A stretch of DNA of 10,353 bases, from positions 1 to 10,353 of the forward strand of contig CAMAXB010000090.1 of NCBI GenBank assembly GCA_945862035.1, in the 5' to 3' direction. Under the pieces are notes generated by a model. That model ran no database searches and was not told the origin of the DNA. It saw nothing but the letters and a program-made list of their open reading frames with translations. Positions 4,765-10,353 of this stretch are shown piece by piece; within the stretch, counting starts at the first letter, position 1; each line of letters opens with the position of its first letter. The position numbers and the translations under genes were made by a program. The stretch comes from Opitutus sp. GAS368. Lineage in GTDB: Bacteria > Verrucomicrobiota > Verrucomicrobiia > Opitutales > Opitutaceae.

Positions 4765-6942
4765 CTACCCGAGACTCAGTTCGGACTGGTCGGAGTCCAG
4801 GGGCTTTACCCCCAGAAAAGCGCCGTAGCGCTCCAGCCAGTCGTCGATCTTTCCGAGGTAATAGGCCGGATCGTAGGGCGCCTGCACGGCATCGTACCGC
4901 TCGACCGGCTGGGCCCGCTGCCAGTCACTGGTCCGCCCCTTGGCCTTGGCCGTGATGTAGTAAGAGACCCGCTCACCCATCCGCGGCCGGGGCACGAGGA
5001 GAAGAGCCACCTCCGCGGACGCGCGGCGCGGCTTGCCGCCATCGGCTATCAGCCGTTCGTACGCGTCCGGATTCTGGCTGAGGGTCTCGCTCTTCGCGAG
5101 CTCCGCGACCGGAAGCGCGCGCGCGCTGATCTGGGCGCGGTACCGCTCAACGAGGACGAGCGGCGACTCCGGCGACAGGCCGAGCAGGTGCTTGATCAGC
5201 TGGTCGCTCAGGCGCTTGAGGTAGGGCTCGATGCCCCGGGAGCGCAGGGCGCTGCCCTTCAGGATGACCTTCCTGCCGTCGGTCAGCGCGTAATTCTTGG
5301 CCTTGTAGCAGAACATGGCCGGGTACTGCCCATCGTGTTCGAGCTCGATGCCCTCGGGCAGGATGGGCGCAACCTGACGCAGCAAGGTGTCGGGCTCATG
5401 GTAGTAACGCTCCGAGGAAAGGTAGATGCCATCCGTGTCCGCCTCGAGCAGGGTGCAATCGTGCCGCGCAAACTCATCGATCAGCGCCTGCAGCAGCTCG
5501 CGTCCGCGGCGCGTGACCTCTGCCGCCAGCACGCCATCGCCAAAGCGCGCGCCGGCGAATCCAAGGTAACCGTAGAAGGAGTTAATCAGGATTTTGAAGC
5601 TGGCCTGGCGCGCCGCGTACTCGGCGCGGAGCTCCGCGGTCTCGGCCGTGCGGGCGAGCTGTTTGTACTTGAGCCGGTAGGTTCGCAGCGAAGCCAGCAG
5701 CGGGATGAACACGCCCAGCGTATCATTTGCCGGATTCCGTCCAATCAGCAGCAGGAGACTCGGGTAGAGCGAAGCGACGTCGAAGTGCAGCACCCGGGTA
5801 AAGACGCCCTCCTGAAACGAGCGGGTGTACCCCCCTTCAAACGGAGCGACCTCGGGCGGAACCGGGCAGGCCTGCCGCGCATGGTAGTACTCCTCGAGAA
5901 AGAGCAGGTCGATCTTGCCGGTGTTGCCCCGCAGCGTGGCCTCTTGCAGGAGGACAGGAAAGGACTTGGCCTGCTCGAAGTACGTCGGCAGCAGGCGGTC
6001 CGCGACGCCCTTGGTCTCGCGTAGATCATCTCCGAGGTAGGCCAGGAAGCGCGGCCGATCAGTTGCGAACACCCGGGCGATCTCGGATCCCTCGATGTAG
6101 GTTCGCTCCGCGCCCTCCTCGTCGGTGATGCCGAAGTAGACCGCGACATCCTTCAGCCCGTAGGACACCAGCTCGCGGGCCGAAACATCGTACTGCTGCA
6201 CGAGTAAATAAGTATCCACCACCGTGCGCCCCGGCAGATCGCAGCGCGGGAAGTCGATCCAGCGCTCGGCGACCTTGAGCCGGCTGTTGCGGAAGGTCGC
6301 CTTCCGACCGAAACGGCCCCAAGCGCAGGGCACCTTGAGGCGCTTGCTACGCTGACGCAGGTAATCGAGGTCGAACTTGAAGAGATTGTGTCCCTCGATG
6401 ACATCCGGATCCTCCGCGGCGAGGACGGCGTTGAATTCCTCGAGCAGCGCCTTCTCGGCGGCGTCGGTCGAATCCGTCAGCACAAGCAGGCGTTGCCGGG
6501 AGCCGAACTGCAGGCCAATCGCCAGCACCCGATCTCCTGGTTTGGCCGCGTCGCTGAACGAACCGTCCTCGGATCCCGTTTCGATATCGAGCTGACAGCG
6601 GCGAACCTGCGAGAAAAGTAGATCGCCAAACATTCTCACCCGTCGCTGGAGTAGAAACTGGCTCTCGAGCGGGCGGATCGCATCAACCCCGCCCGCCGCC
6701 TTGGCCTCGTCGAGGAAGGCCTCGTACTGCCCGAGGCTCTCCGCGCGGGCGAGAAAGGGAAACGCCCCGGCCCCGCGCAGGGCCTCAACCTGCACCCCGG
6801 CGAATGCCGCCGCGGGCGCACGAGTCAGCCAGGCGAAGGGCTCAAAGGACTCGACGACCGTCTGGCGCGAGCCATCGGGCCGCGCCACGGCGCAGTGAAC
6901 CGCGCCGTCCTCATCCACCCAGAGGCCACAGATCGGATCCAT
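4765..6942 (-). CDS. Family B DNA polymerase (Pol II-like) with 3'-5' exonuclease domain
   Basis: A complete 725-residue polymerase; E. coli Pol II has 783. Exonuclease motifs: Exo I with Asp119 and Glu121 (QLDIETG), Exo II around 184-193 (GHNLFKFDLD), Exo III Tyr302 to Asp306 (YLGDD). Polymerase motifs: A at 388-395 (DVASLYPS), B at 450-461 (KILINSFYGYLG), C at 502-505 (DTDG), and KAKNYAL at 547-553, corresponding to the KxY motif that contacts primer-template. All catalytic acidic residues are present, so a proofreading polymerase is predicted. Known role of bacterial family B enzymes: repair synthesis, restart or lesion bypass rather than bulk replication. ATG 6942 is chosen for the conserved-looking opening and a GGGAG sequence about 10 nt upstream. 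The upstream four-helix membrane protein gene ends 25 nt away, suggesting a shared transcript. No SOS (LexA-type) box was recognised nearby. Confidence 0.95.
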   Translation of the reverse strand: MDPICGLWVDEDGAVHCAVARPDGSRQTVVESFEPFAWLTRAPAAAFAGVQVEALRGAGAFPFLARAESLGQYEAFLDEAKAAGGVDAIRPLESQFLLQRRVRMFGDLLFSQVRRCQLDIETGSEDGSFSDAAKPGDRVLAIGLQFGSRQRLLVLTDSTDAAEKALLEEFNAVLAAEDPDVIEGHNLFKFDLDYLRQRSKRLKVPCAWGRFGRKATFRNSRLKVAERWIDFPRCDLPGRTVVDTYLLVQQYDVSARELVSYGLKDVAVYFGITDEEGAERTYIEGSEIARVFATDRPRFLAYLGDDLRETKGVADRLLPTYFEQAKSFPVLLQEATLRGNTGKIDLLFLEEYYHARQACPVPPEVAPFEGGYTRSFQEGVFTRVLHFDVASLYPSLLLLIGRNPANDTLGVFIPLLASLRTYRLKYKQLARTAETAELRAEYAARQASFKILINSFYGYLGFAGARFGDGVLAAEVTRRGRELLQALIDEFARHDCTLLEADTDGIYLSSERYYHEPDTLLRQVAPILPEGIELEHDGQYPAMFCYKAKNYALTDGRKVILKGSALRSRGIEPYLKRLSDQLIKHLLGLSPESPLVLVERYRAQISARALPVAELAKSETLSQNPDAYERLIADGGKPRRASAEVALLLVPRPRMGERVSYYITAKAKGRTSDWQRAQPVERYDAVQAPYDPAYYLGKIDDWLERYGAFLGVKPLDSDQSELSLG

Positions 6943-6967
6943 GGCGCGTGTGCTCCCGCCGGCCCGA

Positions 6968-7312
6968 TCAGGCCTGGAAGCGGTAGGCGTAGACCATGTA
7001 CAGCGCCGTCAACACGAGCAGCGCGATGATGCTGATGAGCAGCGGCGCCTGGGCGCGCTTGCGGTAACCGATGCCGGCGAGGCCGCTCAGGGCGAGCCAG
7101 CAGACCAGCTTCACGATCGCCCAAGGCTGGAACTGGTTGGCGTGCAGCCGGGCCAGCATGCCGAAACCGCTGACGAGCATCACGAGGCTGGCGATGCCGG
7201 TGATGATCATGACCTTCTTGCGGGATTCCGGAGAACCCGCGAACGCGTAGAACGCGCCTCCGGTCAGAGCGATCAGGGAAGCGATGTGGGTGATCTGGTA
7301 GACGATGGTCAT
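6968..7312 (-). CDS. Four-helix small membrane protein, hypothetical
   Basis: A 114-residue protein with four hydrophobic spans: about 4-25 (ITHIASLIALTGGAFYAFAG), 33-54 (VMIITGIASLVMLVSGFGML), 63-82 (PWAIVKLVCWLALSGLAGIG) and 88-110 (APLLISIIALLVLTALYMVY). Positive residues gather in the loops (RKK at 31-33, YRKR at 83-86), compatible with an inner-membrane bundle. His9 and His57 are single histidines at or near helices; the size and layout recall SirB2/CopD-like or cytochrome b561-like small membrane proteins, but no heme-ligand pattern is clear enough to call. ATG 7312 is the first good start; no strong Shine-Dalgarno. It precedes the polymerase gene by 25 nt, probably forming a two-gene operon. 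The function is unknown. Confidence 0.85.
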   Translation of the reverse strand: MTIVYQITHIASLIALTGGAFYAFAGSPESRKKVMIITGIASLVMLVSGFGMLARLHANQFQPWAIVKLVCWLALSGLAGIGYRKRAQAPLLISIIALLVLTALYMVYAYRFQA

Positions 7313-7347
7313 GGTGCTGGAGAAAAGAGTGACAACCCCACCTGTGC

Positions 7348-7377
7348 CGTATGCCCAAAGGCTCAGGACCTTTTCAA
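7348..7377 (-). promoter_or_regulatory. Possible sigma70-type promoter for the four-helix gene and polymerase
   Basis: Reading leftwards, TTGAAA (7377-7372) is followed after 18 nt by CATACG (7353-7348). The first box is close to TTGACA; the second matches TATAAT at only three positions. Predicted transcription would begin near 7341, about 30 nt before the ATG of the four-helix protein. The surrounding 228-nt gap (7313-7540) has no gene; it also holds a CCCACCT/AGGTGGG pair flanking this region that could fold or bind a dimeric regulator. This is weak evidence only. Confidence 0.3.
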
Positions 7378-7540
7378 GTTAAGGTGGGCGCCTCGCGGTG
7401 ATTTATTGCTTTCCGATTTACGGCCTAGCAGCGGCCACCGCTTTGTGGCTCCCGGAATAATTCAAAGGCAAAGAGCGTGGTGAGAGCACCTCGAACACTG
7501 CAGGGTGTCGCTCCCGAGGGTAGATCCGGCCCCGCCCCCG

Positions 7541-8041
7541 TCAAACGGGATCGTCCGGATTCCTCACCCTTTTTTTCCGGAGCAAGCCCCGGCAACACCA
7601 GCCCAACAGCAACGCGTTGGCGGTCACGCCAAAACCCGGGGCTCCCAGAGCCACGCCGATGGCGACCAGCAGAATCGCCACCGCCACGACGGCACTATCC
7701 AACACCCGAACGCCACCGGCGCCTCGAACCTGTTCACGCACCGCAATCATCCCGGCAAAGGCGCCCGCACCCAACGAGGCGAACGCGCAGAGCGCGGCCG
7801 CGCGCGCCCGGCCCTGATCGGCCATGAAGTCCACTAACCCCCAGCCCAGGAGCTGATTAAAAACGACAAAGCCAACCGCCAGCACGGTCACGAGCGCCGC
7901 ATTCACCGGATAGTTGCCCTTCGCATCGACCGGAATCTGCGATGCCACCAGACATCCGGCGCAGCAAAATACCGGTCTGTTCGCCGGTGCTGAGGCCACG
8001 CCCGCGGGGGCTCCGCATCGATGACAGGTGCGCGCAGCCAT
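7541..8041 (-). CDS. Membrane protein with N-terminal P-type-ATPase-like cysteine metal-binding domain
   Basis: A 166-residue protein. The N-terminus carries CHRCG (Cys6, Cys9) and, 16 residues later, FCCAGC (Cys26, Cys27, Cys30). This CxxC...CCxxC arrangement is like the putative metal-binding domain at the start of FixI/CcoI-type copper ATPases (PF12156-like). Instead of an ATPase core, four hydrophobic spans follow: about 47-70, 80-101, 112-133 and 138-153, then a basic tail RKKRVR. None of the P-type ATPase signatures (CPC, DKTGT) is present, and the length rules out a full ATPase. ATG 8041 starts 2 nt after the stop of the DUF2017-like gene, so translational coupling is likely. Metal binding is inferred from the cysteines; the biological role is unknown. 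Confidence 0.85.
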   Translation of the reverse strand: MAARTCHRCGAPAGVASAPANRPVFCCAGCLVASQIPVDAKGNYPVNAALVTVLAVGFVVFNQLLGWGLVDFMADQGRARAAALCAFASLGAGAFAGMIAVREQVRGAGGVRVLDSAVVAVAILLVAIGVALGAPGFGVTANALLLGWCCRGLLRKKRVRNPDDPV

Positions 8042-8043
8042 GA

Positions 8044-8505
8044 TCAGCGATCGAGAATCGAGGAATCCAGGTGCTGGATGATCAGCTCCTGGACCGTGGC
8101 GAGAAAGAGATAGCCCATGAATGCCTTCCGGACCGGCTCAGCCAGGGCGTCGAGGTCGACTTCACCGCTCTCCAGTTGGTCATCGGGGATACCCGTCATG
8201 AAACGCTGACGCAATCGCAGACGGATGGCCGAACACGCGCGGACCAGACCATCCGCATTGTCCTCGTCGATGGCGATCACCCCGCTGCTGAAGAACTCCG
8301 CATCGAACAAGGCCAGCAGCACGCGCAGGTCCTCGTTCTGGCCCTCCACCAACTCCGCGGCCCACGGCTCACGCACATCCGGGTCGATGTCCGCCAGCCT
8401 CGGCGCCGAGGCGAGCTCAGTGCCCAATGTGTCCGAAGCTGCCTTGATCACGTCAAGGAGCGGCGCCACCACGGTCAGGCTGAGCTTCACTTCAATTCGC
8501 TTCAT
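8044..8505 (-). CDS. DUF2017-like soluble protein
   Basis: A 153-residue acidic helical protein without membrane spans. The middle and end resemble the DUF2017 pattern: DVREPWAAELVEGQNEDLRV, then an aliphatic stretch, IAIDEDNADGLVRACSAIRL, LRQRFMTGIPDD, and FMGYLFLATVQELIIQHLD. DUF2017 genes are known as neighbours of clpS in Actinobacteria, and a clpS 3' end lies about 1.7 kb upstream on this strand, which supports the assignment. Start ATG 8505 has GAAGAA about 4 nt before it. It is translationally close (2 nt) to the downstream cysteine-domain membrane protein. The repeat element at 8562-8693 fills the gap to the upstream peptidase gene. The family call is by eye and moderate; a function is not established. 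Confidence 0.75.
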   Translation of the reverse strand: MKRIEVKLSLTVVAPLLDVIKAASDTLGTELASAPRLADIDPDVREPWAAELVEGQNEDLRVLLALFDAEFFSSGVIAIDEDNADGLVRACSAIRLRLRQRFMTGIPDDQLESGEVDLDALAEPVRKAFMGYLFLATVQELIIQHLDSSILDR

Positions 8506-8561
8506 GAATTCTTCACGTTCACCCCGGAACGAGCGCAGGTCCAGCCGGAAGGCAAATCAGG

Positions 8562-8693
8562 GCAGAGGCGGAGACCAGAGGTCAGAGGCTAAAAATGCGC
8601 CGGCATCTGGATCTCTCCCTCCCGACTTGAGTTTCCCGATTCGAACACCTTTTTCTGGCCTCTACTCTTTCACCTCTTACCTCTGGCCTCTGC
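8562..8693. repeat. Inverted repeat with heptameric AGAGGNN arms
   Basis: The left arm 8562-8596 (starting GCAGAGGC, containing CCAGAGGTCAGAGGCTAAAA) faces the right arm 8650-8693, whose reverse complement starts GCAGAGGCCAGAGGTAAGAG and ends AGAGGCCAGAAAAA. Both arms are built of a 7-bp word AGAGGNN in tandem, partly eroded. About 55 bp of unrelated sequence lies between them (8597-8649). The right arm abuts the TAA of the peptidase gene, so the element starts in its 3' untranslated region and may cap that transcript or act as a weak terminator. From memory, AGAGGTC-type repeats are common between genes in Opitutaceae. No coding sequence inside. Confidence 0.8.
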
Positions 8694-8694
8694 T

Positions 8695-9954
8695 TTACCG
8701 TGCCAGCGCGACCGCCAAGAGGATCGCAACCTGGGGACCAAGGTGGGAATCGGTCGAATCGGATGTCTCCTCGAGCGTGTGCGCGCCGGTCCCCACTCCG
8801 CCGCCACCGATCGTGATCGCCGGGATGCCCAGGGCCATCGGCACATTGGAATCGGTGGAGCTTGCATTCGTGATCGGCTGCAATCCCAAGGCGGTGATGG
8901 TGCCCATCGCCGAACGCACGAGGGGCGAATCCATCGCCGTCGAGCCCGCCGGCCGCACGCCGATCGACTGGACGTCGACGCTGAGGTTGCCGCGGCCATT
9001 CCAGCGCGCGCTTTCCTCCGTCACCGCCGCGTCGACCGCGGCGAGCACCTGCGTCTTCACCGCGTCCAGGGCCGGCATCGACTCCGAGCGCATGTCGACC
9101 TCCATCCAGGCTTCGAACGCGATGGAGTTGACGGACGTGCCGCCCCCGATACGGCCGACATTGAAGGTCGTGCGGGGCTGTGCCGGCACCCGGATCTCGC
9201 CGATCTTGGCAACGGCGCGGCCCAGCGCGTGAATCGGATTGGCCAAACCAAAGGCTCCGTAGCTATGGCCGCCCGTGCCCTTGAACGTGACCTTGTACCG
9301 GTAGCTGCCGACGCCGGTAACGGTGAAGCGGTTCGGGCCTGCGCCGTCACCCGACGGCACATCGATCGCGATGAAGGCGTCGACCTGGTCCTTGAGGGTG
9401 GACGCGAAGATCGCCTTCACCCCGCGCAGGTCGCCGAGGCCCTCTTCGCCGACAGTCGCGACAAAGGTCAGCGTGCCCGGCGTGCGGACCCCGCCCTCGT
9501 CCAGGGCCCGGATGACACTCAGCATGGCAGCGAGGCCGCGGCCATTGTCCGTGATCCCGGGGCCGGTCAGCCGGGTGCCTTCGCGGCGGACCTTCACATT
9601 GACCTCTGGCGCAAACACGGTGTCGAGATGGGCGGAGATCACGATATTTGGCGCGGGCCTTTCCCCGGGGCGGACGCCGATCACATTTCCCTCCGCGTCA
9701 ATGCGAACGTCCTTCAGCCCCAGTTCCCTGAAGAGACGTTCAAATTCCCTCGCCCGGGCGCCCTCGTTGAACGGAGGCGCCGGGATCTCCGTGATGCGCA
9801 CCTGCTCGTCGAGCGTCCAGGGCTCATTGCGCTGCGCCGCCGCCAGGGCGGCCTTCACGGTGGGATCATTGATGAGCAACGCAGGATCGCCCACCGCAAA
9901 AACGGATGAAACCACCAAGAGTGCAGCTGCCGCCAACCGAAGAGAGAAGCGCAT
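8695..9954 (-). CDS. Secreted M20-type (ArgE/DapE/peptidase T-like) zinc metallopeptidase
   Basis: A 419-residue protein from the chosen ATG 9954. Residues 1-20 form a signal peptide (MRFSLRLAAAALLVVSSVFA, likely cut after VFA), so a periplasmic or exported enzyme is inferred. The M20 metal site is visible in order: His109 and Asp111 (SAHLDTVF), bridging Asp136 (GITDNGRG), general base Glu170 with Glu171 (TVGEEGLGD), Asp198 (IAIDVPSG), and His392 (TGAHTLEET). The dimerisation or lid domain lies about 205-320 with GTGGHSYG at 226-233. These enzymes remove terminal residues or acyl groups from small peptides; the exact substrate is not predictable. A start 27 nt further upstream (9981) is in frame but adds MSGVTAETG before the signal peptide and is less likely. 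It sits between clpS and a DUF2017-like gene, with repeat elements on both sides. Confidence 0.92.
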   Translation of the reverse strand: MRFSLRLAAAALLVVSSVFAVGDPALLINDPTVKAALAAAQRNEPWTLDEQVRITEIPAPPFNEGARAREFERLFRELGLKDVRIDAEGNVIGVRPGERPAPNIVISAHLDTVFAPEVNVKVRREGTRLTGPGITDNGRGLAAMLSVIRALDEGGVRTPGTLTFVATVGEEGLGDLRGVKAIFASTLKDQVDAFIAIDVPSGDGAGPNRFTVTGVGSYRYKVTFKGTGGHSYGAFGLANPIHALGRAVAKIGEIRVPAQPRTTFNVGRIGGGTSVNSIAFEAWMEVDMRSESMPALDAVKTQVLAAVDAAVTEESARWNGRGNLSVDVQSIGVRPAGSTAMDSPLVRSAMGTITALGLQPITNASSTDSNVPMALGIPAITIGGGGVGTGAHTLEETSDSTDSHLGPQVAILLAVALAR

Positions 9955-10013
9955 CCCTGTTTCTGCCGTTACTCCACTCATCGGGCAAGCCCGAGGGTTC
10001 TGAGGGTCTTATG

Positions 10014-10148
10014 TGGCTGGCCTCGTTGAGGCCGGTCGGGAAGTGGAGCCCGTTGTGCTCGATGCGTCGATTCGCACGGAATTCAATCCAGCGCGTTGGG
10101 GCAACGCGCTCTCCCTCAATCACGGAACCGGCCTCATCGAGGCCAGCT
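10014..10148. repeat. Inverted-repeat element with three internal hairpins
   Basis: The left end 10015-10035 (GGCTGGCCTCGTTGAGGCCG) and right end 10128-10148 are inverted copies, and each end is a hairpin by itself: GGCCTC-GTT-GAGGCC (10019-10033) and GGCCTC-ATC-GAGGCC (10130-10144). Inside is a perfect 8-bp hairpin GCGCGTTG-GGG-CAACGCGC (10091-10109), with GGAATTCAATCCA just before it. The element fills the gap between clpS and the peptidase gene. Its style (GCGCGTTGGGGCAACGCGC) is, from memory, a dispersed intergenic repeat in Opitutaceae. It could serve as terminator or mRNA stabiliser after clpS. Confidence 0.82.
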
Positions 10149-10202
10149 ACATCGGAGCGCGATCGTTTCCGCGTGTTTCGCGGGCCACGGCGCCCTCAAC
10201 CG

Positions 10203-10353
10203 TCACTCCTTCGTCTTGTCGGTCTCCAGCACGGCGCTCAGGTGCCACTGCTGGAGCGTGAAGACGTAGAGCTCGGCCTGCTCGCGCAGGCCCGACCACA
10301 CCACCGACCGCCCCTGTTCGTGGACCTCGAGCATGTGCTTGCGGGCGCGGCTC
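10203..10353 (-). CDS. clpS: ATP-dependent Clp protease adaptor ClpS, C-terminal part (5' end outside window)
   Basis: A frame entering from the right edge and ending at TGA 10205-10203 gives 49 residues. They start SRARKHMLEVHEQGRSVVWS and continue GLREQAELYVFTLQQWHLSA before a short charged tail. The M-x-E-V-H-x-x-G-R-x-V-V-W core followed by R-E-Q-A-E-L-Y and a final strand is the ClpS pattern (in E. coli, MLAVHYQGKAI...). ClpS delivers N-degron substrates with bulky hydrophobic N-termini to ClpAP or ClpCP. The conserved His-Glu region that holds the ligand pocket is mostly upstream, out of view. The fragment is too short for the adaptor's N-terminal extension to be judged. A DUF2017-like gene further along the same strand supports the call. 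Confidence 0.82.
   Translation of the reverse strand, partial: SRARKHMLEVHEQGRSVVWSGLREQAELYVFTLQQWHLSAVLETDKTKE

Noticed and set aside
5188..6024. 278-aa frame on the + strand inside the polymerase gene
   Set aside because: Antisense shadow; low-complexity composition with no recognisable motif, while the opposite strand has all polymerase motifs.
6941..7483. 180-aa frame on the + strand opposite the four-helix gene
   Set aside because: Composition is His/Asp/Gln-rich antisense shadow of a hydrophobic protein; no domain and no support.
8743..9909. 388-aa frame on the + strand opposite the M20 peptidase
   Set aside because: Arg/His/Asp-rich antisense shadow without a motif; the - strand has signal peptide and metal ligands.
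9866..10123. 85-aa frame on the - strand across the third repeat element
   Set aside because: It reads through the GCGCGTTGGGGCAACGCGC repeat and the peptidase 5' end in another frame; no protein features.

Overview
The window is a roughly 63-65% GC (estimated by eye) bacterial chromosomal segment. It is most consistent with Verrucomicrobiota, probably an Opitutaceae-like genome. That guess rests on the style of the bL35 and ClpS proteins, on long intergenic inverted repeats of types I associate from memory with that group, and on the gene mix. No phage, integrase, transposase, CRISPR array, rRNA or tRNA gene was found.

Layout. Left part, + strand: the C-terminal three quarters of an isoquinoline 1-oxidoreductase beta-like molybdopterin subunit (1-1649), a 200-bp nested inverted-repeat element (1657-1859), and a 156-aa helical protein of unknown function (1871-2341). 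Next, on the - strand and read right to left: rpmI (bL35, 3559-3753), a transglutaminase-like protease-fold protein 16 nt behind it (2601-3542), and a 54-aa two-helix membrane protein (2384-2548).

The stretch 3754-4743 is mostly degraded. It holds a frameshifted DUF1328-type small membrane protein gene (4130-4287) and a SnoaL/NTF2-like gene broken by an in-frame TAA (4369-4743).

Right part, all on the - strand: the 3' end of clpS (10203-10353), a third repeat element (10014-10148), a secreted M20-type metallopeptidase (8695-9954), a second repeat element (8562-8693), a DUF2017-like soluble protein (8044-8505), a four-helix membrane protein with an N-terminal P-type-ATPase-like cysteine domain (7541-8041), a four-helix membrane protein (6968-7312), and a complete family B (Pol II-like) DNA polymerase (4765-6942).

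Functional links. clpS followed by a DUF2017-type gene is a known neighbourhood in other phyla; here an exported exopeptidase and two repeat elements lie between them. The small four-helix gene and the polymerase are 25 nt apart and probably co-transcribed. rpmI stands apart from infC and rplT. I see no compact new multi-gene defence or mobile system. The less ordinary content is three structurally different intergenic inverted-repeat families, the patch of gene decay, the orphan cysteine-domain membrane protein and the solitary rpmI.
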